64,000 bases of DNA from Zoroaster sp. YZ-2022 (GCA_029582265.1 CM055817.1:25946230-26010229); one strand, 5' to 3'. Counted from the stretch's first letter, positions 34,196 to 46,738 are shown. Made by a program: numbers and translations. The notes: a model not told the origin generated them from the letters alone.

Positions 34196-34199
34196 AAAC

Positions 34200-34665
34200 A
34201 TAAGTCGAAATATACATTACAGCGATATCTCTTCCTACTTGAATAGTTCAATATTGTTTTATTCTCTGCAGTGGTGTTACTGTATAAATTATTACCATGT
34301 AGCCCGTCTACGTGCAGACTCTCACATGTTGTTTACCATCACGTCTCTGTGCTGTGTCAGGCGGTTATTCAAAATTAAAACCAAACTTTGCTGAATATTT
34401 GTTATTTATTGAGTTTTTTTTAATGCTATTCTTTTGCATTGTATATACGGACCTTAAGGGCCTTGTTGGTTCATACATTTTCATAATAGTTGTTTAAGGT
34501 GAAATTATTATATTACAATTGATTTCATATTCAAATTGTGTACATACAATTAAACATAATATAATCACACAGAGCATAAGGTAAACAAAGTGAAATTGGT
34601 TCTTATACGAACAACTATATTCTCGACAATGCTGATAAGAAAATCATTAGTTTTACTAATTTAAC
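34200..34665. other. No gene seen
   Basis: AT-rich non-coding sequence. Confidence 0.4.
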
Positions 34666-35491
<826 letters not shown>

Positions 35492-35504
35492 TTTGCCTTT
35501 CAAT

Positions 35505-35520
35505 GGAGTTGTAAAACTCC
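35505..35520 (-). other. Conserved LINE 3' hairpin
   Basis: GGAGTTTTACAACTCC on the minus strand: six-base-pair stem, four-base loop. The same hairpin with a T for C in the loop is at 60780-60795 in the sister element, next to an AATAAA in both. Confidence 0.75.
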
Positions 35521-35732
35521 TTTTATTCATGCATTAATCAAGTATATACAAAACATAAGATAAAGTTTAACATGAGTAACAAATATATGTAATCAACTAA
35601 CTCATTAACAATCTAATCAAGTAATCAATCAGTTAGTCGGTCATTAAATCAATCAATTATCCATAACAAAGTAAATGAAATAAATTACATTACTTAAATG
35701 TATGTAAAAAATTAAGTTTAACATAAAGATGT

Positions 35733-38700
35733 TTAAATTTTAAACTTAATTTGTTTGTTTACAACAGTACACAATACTGAATTCTTGGCGTATATTGATT
35801 CAAATACAAATTCAGATAACCTTGATTTTTCTAACTTAATAAATTTCTTTATATTATTTATATACACCGTTAGAATATTAGTGTTTCTACTTTGACAACC
35901 CATTTGAATACCACATCGTATGTTCCATATTACTCGATGAAGTCTACCTATCAAAAAAATACTCATGTTATCAACATTATCACCTATTCCTAAAATTCTC
36001 GTTGCATCAGTTAAATAGAAGCATTGTTTTGGGGTATATTTCTTTATTAAGTTTTCAACGAAAAGCCATACATCTATATGCACCAAGCATGTAAGAAATA
36101 AATGTTCGATGGTTTCTTTTTCTATGTTGCACAATGGACAAAGGTCGTCACTCGTAATCCCCATGTGTTTAAGCTTATTTTTTGTAGGTAAAATTCTTTG
36201 TTTTAATTTATACCACAAATCTCTATCGTCGTGATCGAGTAGAGAACAACCATTATTTATCCAAATTGTATCCCAAGGAGGCGAACTAACACAATTAAGT
36301 GCACGTTCCCAGGCTTTTTCAGCAACTGGCGGTGTAAAAAACAATTGTACAAGATTTAAGTAAACAATTTTAACATTCAGGTCTGAGACTTTTATATTAC
36401 CGTTGCCTAAATTGTCGTCAATAGAAGCATTACATAGACAATTATTTGGGGGCCTTCCTATTTTCTTTAACGTATTCCGTTATTATGTTTTTCCTTAAAC
36501 CAGATACAATTCTTCCTGCATTAATAGGTAAAATATTGCATTTTTGGGCTAAAATATCATGTGAGATTATCTCTTCGTTTATTACCACCTGATTTAAACA
36601 AGTTATACCTTGCGGTTTCAAAATTTTGCTGTCCATTTCGACATTTGGATGTCCTGTTATAATAGAATTTTTCCATAAGGGAGACTGCGTGTTTCATTAA
36701 TACAGGAGAATGTCTCATTAAAATCACCTCCAGCTATTTGAAATAAGGGAATAAGATCTCTATAAAAGGTTTGAGCACTCGAAACAATAACCTTTGGATT
36801 GTTGAGAATATACCAACCTAGTTGGTTGTTCCCACTGGCATGAGATATACAGTAATCAAAAGATATTTCCATTTGCCTGTGCTTTTCATATATTTAGTAA
36901 TTACATTTAATTTTAGTGCCTGTAATTTCTTTTTGATGTCGATTAAACCAGTCCCTCCGAATTTTTGTTGTCCAGTTATTGTTGTTCTTTTAATTTTTCC
37001 GGTTTGTTATTCCAATAAAAGGACCATTTAATTGTTTCCATTTCTTTTACATATTCTTCGGGACAAGAAATAACAGAACCGTAGTAAGATAAACCGGCAC
37101 CAATAAGGCTATTTACGACAATGGATTTTCCCCTCATAGTTAATTGTCTGCTTTTCCATCTGCGCAAAGCCGACCTCATTTTGTTAACTCGTGGTTCCCA
37201 GTTTTACGGGAATTGTCTTCGTTGCCAAAAATATCCCCAAAATTTTAAACCCTTGTTTGTCCAAGAAAACCCCCCTGGTTTATCAGTTCTGTTCTTCCAT
37301 GGCCCTAACCACAAGCCTTCTGATTTGGTGGTATTGATTTTAGAACCAGACCCTTTGCTGTAAGTAATAAATATATCATGAAGAACTTTAAAATCCTCGT
37401 TATTACTAATAAACAAATTGGTATCATCTGCATGTTGAATGAGTTTAACATATTCATTAGTCTGGGGTAGTTGGATACCCGTATGTTATTATTGTTTCTT
37501 ATTAGATTACCTAGTCCTTCTTCACATATACTAAATAATAATGGAGACAATGGGCATCCCTGTCTGATTCCCTGGTTACTGTAAATGGCTCAGTGATGAA
37601 GTTATTTACAATGATTGAACTATAAGGATTGCTGTAAAGAATTTTACCCATTTAATAAGACCATTTGGAATACCCATTTTTTCCATTATAGAGAACAAAT
37701 ATGTCCATTCAATTCTGTCGAAAGCCTTTTCTAGATCAATACTAAGAATAGCCGCAGGTTTATTTTCATTATTTACATAAAAAATCAGGTCTCTTATGGT
37801 CATTAAGTTATCATGTATATTTCGACCTTTAACACCACATGATTGATCATCGCTTATAATATCGGGCATAATTTGCTTCAAACGATTCGTTATGGCTTTA
37901 GCTATTATTTTATAATCTACGTTTAGAAGACTAATTGGTCGCCAGTTACTTAAATTGCACTTTTCGCCTTTATTTTTAAATATTAAACGGATAAGAGCTG
38001 TATTCATAGATGACGGAAGATTATTGATTTCCCCACATTTTTTGATCAGGTCCATAAAATCATTCTTTAAAAGAGGCCAACAGGTTTGGTAAAACTCGAC
38101 TGTTAATCCGTCCAATCCAGGGGATTTTCCTTTATTCATTTGGCTAATAGCCATAATAATTTCTTGTTCATCAAGTTCCTTTTCTAAAGCCATTGTTATA
38201 TCTTTTTCTAGCATAACCTTATTAACATTGTCCAATATATGTTGCATATGTTGTCTACTTACGTCTTCTGTTGAATACAGTTCCTTGTAAAAAAGGTTAG
38301 TATGCTTGCACATTGTAACAGGTTGATCATGATATGTGCCGTGTTTATCTTTAATACATTTGAAAACATTGTCGTTATTTCTCTGCTTCTCTGAATTGAG
38401 AAAATATTTTGTAGGTTTTTCACCATCTATTTTGTTAGAAATGTGTAACCTTATCCGAGATTTCTCGAACTGCATATTTTCATACGTTTTTAATTGGTTC
38501 TCAGTTTCTTTAATTTCGTCAGGCAAACTAGACGGGTTTGACATTAACTGTTTTAAGTGTTTTTGCAGATAATTATATTTGCTCTTTTCTCGACGACTTT
38601 TTTCACTGCCATATTCTTTTATAATTTCTTTTAATTTAGTTTTACCATTGTCCCACCATTCAAAAATGTTCAAATAAGAGTTTTTCTGAGTTTGCCAGTA

Positions 38701-38751
38701 TGCCCAAAATATTTGAATTCTGTTTTTGCAATCATCATCTTTGAGTAGAGA

Positions 38752-38752
<1 letters not shown>
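35733..38752 (-). pseudogene. L1/Tx1-like ORF2 (linker, RT, zinc knuckle)
   Basis: The first frame (38752-37606) holds GKSPGLDGLTVEFYQTCWPL, NWRPISLLNVDYKIIAKAIT and ILSIDLEKAFDRIEW with a catalytic Asp. Then, in changed frames, MSPLLFSICEEGLGNLI and a readable H-A-D-D-T block near 37430 that holds the catalytic pair. The C-terminal part 36344-35733 includes LWYKLKQRILPTKNKL and CPLCNIEKETIEHLFLTC (zf-RVT-type Cys/His knuckle). At least five frame breaks make it inactive. The endonuclease and ORF1 are lost through 5' truncation. Confidence 0.88.

Positions 38753-38794
<42 letters not shown>
38753..38794. repeat. (ATT)n microsatellite at LINE 5' junction
   Basis: About 13 ATT units between the truncated LINE and a PLE-like inverted pair. 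Confidence 0.95.
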
Positions 38795-38795
<1 letters not shown>

Positions 38796-38990
38796 CACCA
38801 TGTGTTTGTCTCAACTATCGCTAAATGAGATACAGGTTCTGAATATAACCTTATGTATTGTGGTTCTCCCCTGAACCATAATCTCACTTAGCGACAGTTG
38901 AGATACCAGTTGTGTGATAAGGTTATTTTGAGAACATGTACATCACTTAGGATAGTTGAGGTAAACACATGGTGTTACCGCAAACCGAAA
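38795..38990. mobile_element. Inverted pair resembling PLE ends
   Basis: ACCATGTGTTTGTCTCAACT at the left faces TAGTTGAGGTAAACACATGG then TGTTACCGCAAACC at the right. The last matches the TGTCACCGCAA end motif of other PLE copies. A second nested pair, CTCAACTATCGCTAAATGAG and CTCACTTAGCGACAGTTGAG, is also present. Confidence 0.6.
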
Positions 38991-39107
38991 TGATATCATT
39001 ATTATTATTATTAAAAACATAATACAAACATATTAGCATGATCGGTAGAAGTGTTCAGGATATAGGAACTACATCGTTATCGTTTTCAAGTCTTTGAATG
39101 ATTGTTG

Positions 39108-39458
39108 TGGTACAGCCAAGCCTTTGAGAAACCTGGCCAGGCCTAGGCGACCTGGCCTCATAATCTGTCTTTTTTTAGTCCCAATTCTGTAACAATACAG
39201 TACCTGCCAATCAACATAACCTGAGCTTCTGGAGGGCCTAGCCCAGCCAAGTAGAGCTCCTTATAATGGCTGCAGTTGGGAACAAAATTCAGCTGAGGTG
39301 TCAGTAAAGTCTGTGTTAACAATTAGAGCTATTTGAGATCTATTCATTAGTAAAGGGTCTTTTGTGCTCAGCTAGGGGATTATATAGGCCTGGGCAAAGC
39401 CTGGGCCTGGCCGGGCTTCTCAAAGGCTTGGCTGTACCATGACTTTGGCCCTCCTCCC
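39108..39458. mobile_element. MITE family 2, copy 2
   Basis: Ends match 23327-23584 (TGGTACAGCCAAGCCTTTGAG at the left, AAAGGCTTGGCTGTACCATG and GGCCCTCCTCCC then TTA at the right). The interior is partly in inverted orientation relative to copy 1 and has extra sequence. The left terminal ~18 bp are lost. Confidence 0.8.
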
Positions 39459-39602
39459 TTAGTGTGTGTAGTGTGTATAATGTGCCTTGGCCTACACATA
39501 GTTATGAGGATAATATTTCCCCTTTTAGAGGAGATTTAAAGAATCATAAACAGTAATAATAATATAAAAAAATCATAATAAAATTTAAATAAATAGAGAA
39601 TT

Positions 39603-40095
39603 AGGTGATTGCTGCATTGGCTGCCAATATCATATTGTATTATTTATAAAATATTGCTTATCGTTTTCAAATCTTTGAATGATTGTGCACCATTATATAT
39701 ATCTGACTTGTTGAAATGTTATGCCGCTCTCGCAAGTTACGTTCCAGTGCAAATTGTTTGCTGGCTGAACAAAAGTCAAACAATTATTGGGGTGACAGAT
39801 CTTTTGAAGTTGTGGCTCCACGCCTTTGGAATGATTTACCTCTGTACATTCGTGAATCTCAATCTGTTGACTCCTTCAAGAAAAACTTAAAAACTCATCT
39901 TATGTGTATTGCCTATAAGGACTACTAACATTCATTTATGCATTTGGTATCTTTTGTTTAGTATTGTATTGCATTTGATATTGTATTGTTACGCTATTGT
40001 ATGATTTCTTGTTTACTGTAAAGCGCCTTGAGCACTTCTTGGTGGATATGTGCGCATTATAAATCTTCTGTATTTATTATTATTATTATTATTAT
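39603..40095 (+). mobile_element. LINE 3' fragment (CR1/L2-like)
   Basis: LHWLPISYCIIYKILLIVFK opens the fragment, and after a frameshift GDRSFEVVAPRLWNDLPLYI and SFKKNLKTHLM give the C-terminal tail of ORF2. Its 3' end reads AAGCGCCTTGAGCACTTCTT then GGTGGATATGTGCGCATTAT and an ATT tail, the same text as the SINE 3' ends. Only the end of the polymerase ORF is present. Confidence 0.88.
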
Positions 40096-40098
40096 AAA

Positions 40099-40375
40099 GG
40101 AGAACATCTTACCCAAACTCCATTTACCCCCGTTTTTGGCCGGTTCCCACCGGTTTTACCCCTAGCAGAAGATTCCTGCCGTCCAGTGATAGTTATTGTC
40201 AAGAAATTATAGGATTAGTTCAGTTGTGGTTGCTGTTTCTTTTGTGTATCCACAAAGCCCACATGGATTATGAGGGGATTAACTCCTGAGTTAAGTGATC
40301 TCATTGTTTGGCTACTAGGATTTGGCAGATAATGAGCTCATTATAATACCTGGAGGTTGGGGAAAGATGTCCTCC
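40099..40375. mobile_element. MITE family 3, copy 1 (277 bp)
   Basis: Left GGAGAACATCTTACCCAAAC faces the complement of the right end, GGAGGACATCTTTCCCCAAC. No coding capacity. It lies directly after the ATT tail of the LINE fragment. A partial copy is at 29915-30066. Confidence 0.75.
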
Positions 40376-40379
40376 CCAA

Positions 40380-40990
40380 CTAAGACATAATATATTATCA
40401 TACCCCAACTGCAGCTTTATTCTAAATTAAGCGATTCTTTACCATAATACTATTATGCTTTATTTAAAACAAAATTGCACGTGTATTTGTTTGCCGTGTT
40501 TATTACATGAATATAAATATGCGTAAATATTTATTTAACAATTGCAGTTGATGTTAGTGCATAATATTGTGACTGAAAAATGTATCAATGATTGAAATAT
40601 CTTTGATTATGTCGTAATCTGCATTGATGTGCAAAACCTGTTAGCACCCCCCCCCCCACACACACACCCATTGTGGAAACATTTGGCAGCGCAACATCCC
40701 AGCTATACATTAAAGGGGGCCTGACATCCTTTATTGTGTGTGTACTTAAGGCGTTTTGTAATAAAATATTGTTTTTGAGACCCACCTGTGTCTATTTAAT
40801 CATTGATTTATGAGTACAAGTATTTTAAAACAATGTTTGAAGTGTTTGGTGGAAGCTTCATTTGCATAAGATATGTGACGTAAGGTCGGGAAGATCCGAT
40901 GTGTACATGATGTACATATACATACAAACGTTTCACACACGTAGCGTCGATTTCATTTCTTCCGTGATTTTTTTTTCCGGAACTAATAAA
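40380..40990. other. No gene seen; probable promoter side of THAP gene
   Basis: Non-coding. A C-rich tract (CCCCCCCCCC then CACACACA) lies near 40649-40668. The 3' part, up to the ATG at 40991, is the likely 5' UTR of the THAP gene. Confidence 0.4.
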
Positions 40991-41120
40991 ATGCCGGGAA
41001 GATGTGTTTCTGCAGGATGCAGCAACACCACCAAAGACGGTGGTATCCTTCATCTGTTCCCAAGTGACCCAAAAATCGCCGTATTTGGACGAGCAAAGTT
41101 CGACTGACAAGAGTAAAGTG

Positions 41121-42245
41121 ATGTGATTTCGGTAGCTTTCCATGGTGTCTTCAGATGATGAGGTGAAGCTTGCGGTAGCACCATGTGGTAGTTCTGAAAA
41201 GAACTGTTGAGGGTTGAGAAGGTGTCTCGATAATTCGGTCAGTCTGTGCTGACCGTCCTCAGGAGAATGACTGGATGACTGGAGTGTGGATGACTTGTGT
41301 GTTGGTTGCAGACGTGAGTGAAGCGACTTGATGTTGAGTTGGTTGCGGACAGACAGATACCTTCACTACAGATCATTCCACCACCCATCAGTTCTACAAT
41401 CAGTCTGCAGCACACTCATCAAACGGGCACACGACCTCAGCGACAAGCAACACCTTCAACAAGAAATTCAACACATCAAGTCTACACTCACCACCATCAA
41501 CGGATACCCTAGTGGGAAGATCAAGGTACGGCCACCAAGACCTCAGCCAACCACACCAGCCCTTACAAGAGTCACCATCCCCTACATGGGCAAGACATCA
41601 CACAAACTCCAACGTATCCTGAAGACGGTCAACATAGAAGTCAGACATCGCTCCAGCAACAAACTTCACTCATCACTCCACACACACAAAGACCGGAAAC
41701 ACAAGAACACTCAACCAGGAGTCTACAAGATACCATGCGAATGCGGCAAAGTCTACATCGGGGAAACAGGGAGAAGCTTCAACACAAGAATTAAGGAACA
41801 CAAAGCCTGCCAACGACTAGGGGACGGGGAAAAATCAGCCATCGTGAAACACGTACAACAACAACAACACAAGATCAACTGGGAAGACAGCAGCCTCATC
41901 ACATCCATTCCACACTGGCATACCAGGCGAGTTCGAGAAGCCATCGAGATCCTACAACACAACACAGTTCCACAATATAGCGGGTTACACATCAACAACA
42001 TCTGGCACCCTCTCCTGCAGAAAACACATCATCAAACATTGCTTCACCAAGGTCCGCAACCAACTCAACATCAAGTCGCTTCACTCACGTCTGCAACCAA
42101 CACACAAGTCATCCACACTCCAGTCATCCAGTCATTCTCCTGAGGACGGTCAGCACAGACTGACCGAAATATCGAGACACCTTCTCAACCCTCAACAGTT
42201 CTTTTCAGAACTACCACATGGTGCTACCGCAAGCTTCACCTCATC
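41121..42245 (+). mobile_element. PLE with inverted terminal copies and 12-bp TSD
   Basis: The target duplication AAGAGTAAAGTG stands at 41109-41120 and 42246-42257, in the middle of the THAP exon. Inside, 41156-41347 is an inverted copy of 42053-42246 (~192 bp, nearly perfect). Between them is a 5'-truncated PLE ORF. An inverted pseudo-LTR in front of a truncated body is a layout known for PLEs. Confidence 0.92.
41348..42143 (+). CDS. PLE C-terminal linker and GIY-YIG endonuclease
   Basis: Open from DRYLHYRSFHHPSVLQ, which is the end of the polymerase linker. Then TRVTIPYMGKTSHKLQRIL, GVYKIPCECGKVYIGETGRS (GIY..YIG with CxC), NTRIKEHKACQ (catalytic Arg), KSAIVKHVQQQQHKINWED and WHTRRVREAIEILQHN. 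The catalytic endonuclease domain looks intact, unlike the copy at 28.4 kb. The reverse transcriptase is absent because of 5' truncation, so only the nuclease could be made, and from no obvious promoter. Confidence 0.85.
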
Positions 42246-42469
42246 AAGAGTAAAGTGGTCAGGTCCATCGGCTCACATAGTTTTGTGCAGCGATAATTTT
42301 GAGCCGAGTTTTGAGCCGAATTTCTCTTCCCGACATGACGTCACGAACAGCTCCTCCGTGCAGGGCGTAAAAGTGGGGGCATTTTTACAATGGAAAATAA
42401 CACTCTCAAAAACAATAAAAACACAAAACAAAAATTGTATTGATCTTTTACTGATATAAAATAATAAAA

Positions 42470-43935
42470 CGATCACATATTTAACTGTTTGATTTAAATC
42501 CATGTCAGTCCCCCGTTAAAAACACTCCACATAGGACATTGGGGAGTGAAGAGCTTTCTTGGTGAGATTTCTCAGTCAGATTATATTACTGCGTCAGGAA
42601 TGTCAACAATTTTGCTCGCCGTTGTAGACTTCGTAGCAATGGTTACGTAACATGTTCAACTGTTTACATACCGTGAGAAAACTACATCCATATCAGTTAT
42701 TGCCGCCAGAATATTACTTCAGATATCTTGTCAAACTGTTACATGAACCTTTCTGCCTGATATTATAAAGTTTATATTCAACATCCCAGTGAGATATTTT
42801 GTAATTGTTTTACACTATTTCTACGCATCAGTGCAACAAGGTCGTATCATAGTCGTATCAACAAGGTCGCGTCGTTTTTACAGAGTTCCAGGATGAACAC
42901 GCAAAACCTATGGAAGAAGATACGACGTTGTTTCACTCAATTGTTTTAATAAATGCAAATTTATGCAATATTGCACATACGACCTTGTTGTTCTGACAGG
43001 ACGAATTATAGACGCCATATTTTAGCAATATTTCCAATCAATTGGCCTCTGCATAATTGTTTGGAGTAGCAATGCACAAATATAATTATTATATTGTGTG
43101 GATAACTGGTATTACACAAGATTTACAATATGTTTTGGCATAACCATTTAAGTGACATTTCTGTATAAAGAATAAACTGAAATGCAGCAGTATAACGTTT
43201 TCTAAATATGTTAAGGAAGATTACACTTTTGGTACATTGCCCCCCACAAGTGTGCTTACTTTCTTTGATTCAAGATATATTGAACAACCGAAAGTTTCAA
43301 CTTATTTCGCTATGAAAATAACAGTGAAATGCATTACAATTGTTTGTTTTCACTTCAGTGCTATCAATAATTTGTTTGAAATAATATGTATTAAAAATGA
43401 TACCAACCAACATATGAATAATTCAAAGGATATTTGAGACCATTATCGGCCTTAAAACAAGCCAAATTGATGTCAAACTGTGACCATAATTATTTTATTT
43501 GATATTTCAATAAGTGTAACCTCCCTTTCGATAGATGTTCAGTGTAAACACCAATTGTAAATTTATGTAGATATGATTAAGTCCTAACCACTGGTAAATA
43601 TGTAAGAATACGCATTAATCCGTTAAATCTCAGCAACAACTTTTGAGTGTTTGATTAATTAAAAGTGTATTATAAAACTCTTGACATGTTTGAATTACTA
43701 CTTTTGTCTCGTTGTCAATGTGGTATTTTTTTTTATTACAAATGCTATTTAGGGCCATCGTTTAAGAAAAACAAATCTTCAAGTAGACTCGCATAGTCAA
43801 ACGTTTACTGCTAATATCAGTGTTTTATGATTGTTTTTGTCCCAGTGAAGTTTCTCCCAAATGTTGACCCTGCTTGCAAAGCTCTAAGAGACTTATTTTT
43901 TATACTGTAAAAACCGGGGTGTTAAAAGCATACCC
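42470..43935. other. No gene seen
   Basis: AT-rich sequence. TACGACCTTGTTGTTCTGAC near 42978-42997 resembles TACGACCTTGTTGTACCGAC near 30249-30268, hinting at a shared repeat. Nothing else. Confidence 0.35.
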
Positions 43936-44243
43936 TAAGTAAGACTAATTGCGGTGACACCTTGTGAAGTTCTCTATTGAGTAGTAATTACTTCTGAAAA
44001 GAACTGAAGATTACAACTCGACGTTTCGATCAGTATGCTCTGATCGTCCTCAGGAGAATGCCGGACTCTGGGAAATGCTGCTGCTTAAGTAGGCTGCTGG
44101 AGGATCACGCGATGACTGGCTGCTGGAGGATTAGTGCGTTGGAGCGTGCAGGCGGGAACTATTGGGACTGGGATCCTAGGGGATGGGAGAGAGGAGTGTG
44201 TGCTCACTGAACTGAATCAGTTGTTAACAAGCACACCATGTGT
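43936..44243 (-). mobile_element. Solitary PLE 3' end
   Basis: Complement of the 3' untranslated region and end of the PLE at 27652-29238. GCGGTGACACCTTGTGAAGT, CTCGACGTTTCGATCAGTAT, CAGGAGAATGCCGGACTCTG, and finally TGCTCACTGAACTGAATCAG then TTGTTAACAAGCACA. It passes directly into the minisatellite. Confidence 0.88.
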
Positions 44244-45235
44244 GTCAAATTGAGACTTTAAGGTGTTCACATTGGTTGATATCCAATAATTATGAATCAG
44301 TTGTTAACAAGCACACCCTGTGTGTCAAATTGAGACTTTTAAGGTGTTCACATTGGTTGATATCCAATAATTATGAATCAGATGTTAACAAGCACACCAT
44401 GTGTGTCAAATTGAGACTTTTAAGGTGTTCACATTGGTTGATATCCAATAATTATGAATCAGTTGTTAACAAGCACACCCTGTGTGTCAAATTGAGACTT
44501 TTAAGGTGTTCACATTGGTTGATATCCAATAATTATGAATCAGTTGTTAACAAGCACACCATGTGTGTCAAATTGAGACTTTTAAGGTGTTCACATTGGT
44601 TGATATCCAATAATTATGAATCAGTTGTTAACAAGCACATACTGTGTGTCAAATTGAGCCTTTTAAGGTGTTCACATTGGTTGATATCCAATAATTATGA
44701 ATCAGTTGTTAACAAGCACACCCTGTGTGTCAAATTGAGACTTTTAAGGTGTTCACATTGGTTGATATCCAATCATTATGAATCAGTTGTTAACAAGCAC
44801 ACCATGTGTGTCAAATTGGTTGATATCCAATAATTATGAATCAGTTGTTAACAAGCACACCATGTGTGTCAAATTGGTTGATATCCAATAATTATGAATC
44901 AGTTGTTAACAAGCACACCATGTGTGTCAAATTGGTTGATATCCAATAATTATGAATCAGTTGTTAACAAGCACACCCTGTGTGTCAAATTGAGACTTTT
45001 AAGGTGTTCACATTGGTTGATATCCAATAATTATGAATCAGTTGTTAACAAGCACACCATGTGTGTCAAATTGGTTGATATCCAATCATTATGAATCAGT
45101 TGTTAACAAGCACACCATGTGTGTCAAATTGGTTGATATCCAATAATTATGAATCAGTTGTTAACAAGCACACCCTGTGTGTCAAATTGAGAGTTTTAAG
45201 GTGTTCACATTGGTTGATATCCAATAATTATCAAC
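44215..45235. repeat. Minisatellite of 81-bp and 58-bp units derived from a PLE
   Basis: Fourteen units begin TGAATCAGTTGTTAACAAGC. The long unit is 81 bp (27 codons), which explains a meaningless 197-codon open frame. The short unit (58 bp) lacks 23 bp from GAGACTTTTAAGGTG onward. Long units carry ACACCATG or ACACCCTG in near alternation. All short ones carry ACACCATG. The first ~22 bases of each unit equal the PLE 3' untranslated region. Confidence 0.93.
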
Positions 45236-45244
45236 ACCAATGTG

Positions 45245-46345
45245 TGTGTTTCTGCAATGGTGGCAGCAGTATTATGTAGGAACGACTGGTTGTTTGCATG
45301 TTATATATTCATCACATATTAATTTTGTTCGAGTATTTGTTAGCATACTATACACAATGGACTATACCCTCATTCGATTCAGTTGCAAGCTATGCAGTTG
45401 CAAAATGATGCTCGGCTAGTCACAGTTGAAAAAGGTTTCATGTTGCATACTTGTTTTCAAATGTGAGACGGCGGACATTTGTCTTTAACACCATAGCCTG
45501 AAAATACCGCCCTCTCGCAGCACTCAGGTTTTAACTAGCGAACTCAGGCGCGACGATTCGCATGAGGGCGGTATGTTAGGAAATTATTTTAGGGTGATTG
45601 TCAGGTAGATAAATAGTCACGATCTCAGACTTGTAATAAACTTTTAAAATGTCGACGTTTGAATAGATGTTAACAGTTGATTCGCTTGCTGCTGTTGCTG
45701 GTTCTAGTAAAGAGAAAATACTGGTACATCATTGGTATTTACCAGATAATCGAAGGTAAAGTTGATACAGGTATAAATTATAACCGTATTTAAGGGGATT
45801 TTAACTATACATGTAAGTTACATGCATTATACGCATGATTGACCCGCTCCTGTAGCTAGCTAGCGCTCACACAGTATCCGCCGTTAGCGGCGCTGTTCAC
45901 GATGGACCTAACTTCAGTTGCGAGTGAACGCCCTCTATCGGTGGACTTGCCAAAGTCGTGTACAGATACTGTTTGTTAAATATAGACCAAAATACAATTC
46001 TGAAACTTTCATCACAAGCATTCCAGTTCCTTTTTTCAGTTTAAGCTCAAAATAAAATTGAACAGATAAAAGTGTTAGGATTACTTTATTCAGACGGTCG
46101 AAAATGTCTCTCTCATTCTCAAATTTAGGAACACTGAGGGCCTCCTTCATTAGCTGACCTCATTGGAAAAGCGTGTGCTTCCTTGTATTATCAATATGCA
46201 TATTCATTTCCCATACATTCTTGTGTGCCCCCATTTTAGCTTTCTCCACCACTTTCTCTAGACCCTGGATTTACACCTGTGTTCATGAAAACAAACATTC
46301 ACGCTGACAAAATTATGGAGTATAAAGAACAATTTGTCTAAATAT
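45245..46345. other. No confident gene
   Basis: A minus-strand open frame at 46150-45935 (KEALSVPKFENERDIFDRLN) has protein-like composition but no recognisable family or splice support. Confidence 0.35.
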
Positions 46346-46349
46346 ACTA

Positions 46350-46620
46350 GGTAAAACTTGTAGCTTTGCATGGTGAGGACAATAAGTAAAACTAATTGCG
46401 GTGACACCATGTGAAATTCTCAATTGAGTAGTAATTAGTTCTGAAAACAACTGGAGGTACAACTCGACGTTTGGGTCAGTGTGCTCTGATCGTCCTCAAT
46501 GTGCTCTTATCTCCTGAGGACGACCAGAGCACACTGATCCAAACATCCAGTTGTTTTCAGAACTAACTACTACTCAATTGAGAATTTCACATGGTCTCAC
46601 CGCAATTAGTTTTACTAAAT
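46350..46620. mobile_element. Inverted pair of PLE ends
   Basis: About 110-bp arms: AGTAAAACTAATTGCGGTGA at 46384 faces its complement ending at 46620. The arms hold CAATTGAGTAGTAATTAGTT and CTCGACGTTTGGGTCAGTG and their complements. The loop is only CTCAATGTGCTCTTATCTC-like. No coding sequence is left. Confidence 0.88.
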
Positions 46621-46738
46621 ATACTAATTTGATAGCACATGAGACCAACATAATTTCATCCTTGATACCATGAACAATTTGTGACCCGACCGTACGAAAC
46701 GAGTCATGCTCGTGTGTGGTCGCAAAATCAAATATATT

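Larger units (their letters stand above)
35499..38752 (-). mobile_element. L1/Tx1-like LINE, 5'-truncated
   Basis: Minus-strand ORF2 from the linker (SLLKDDDCKNRIQIFW) through the whole reverse transcriptase to a C-terminal zinc-knuckle domain. The 3' end is a hairpin at 35505-35520 followed by AAT repeats. The 5' end is cut off inside another ATT array (38753-38794). Same family as the near full-length copy at 54758-60800, with which it shares protein and 3' sequence. Confidence 0.9.
40991..42340 (+). pseudogene. THAP zinc-finger exon split by a PLE
   Basis: ATG at 40991 starts MPGRCVSAGCSNTTKDGGIL, then HLFPSDPKIA, the N-terminal C2CH THAP DNA-binding domain that begins at the very start of such proteins. 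After a one-base frame shift the text IWTSKVRLTRVKW is read up to the PLE insertion. Past the second target duplication (42246-42257) the domain resumes: WSGPSAHIVLCSDNFEPSFE. The THAP signature C-x2-H has become CSDN here, so a zinc ligand is lost. THAP proteins are transcription regulators or transposase relatives. With a frameshift, a lost ligand and an insertion this is dead. Confidence 0.85.

Noticed and set aside
44240..44833. 197-codon repeat protein
   Set aside because: It is the in-frame reading of an 81-bp minisatellite; it collapses where 58-bp units start and has no start context or homology.
44215..45235. CRISPR-like array
   Set aside because: Units are contiguous with no unique spacers and this is eukaryotic DNA; it is a minisatellite.
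45935..46150. Minus-strand exon with KEALSVPKFENERDIFDRLN
   Set aside because: Protein-like text but no convincing acceptor/donor pair and no family recognised; left unannotated.
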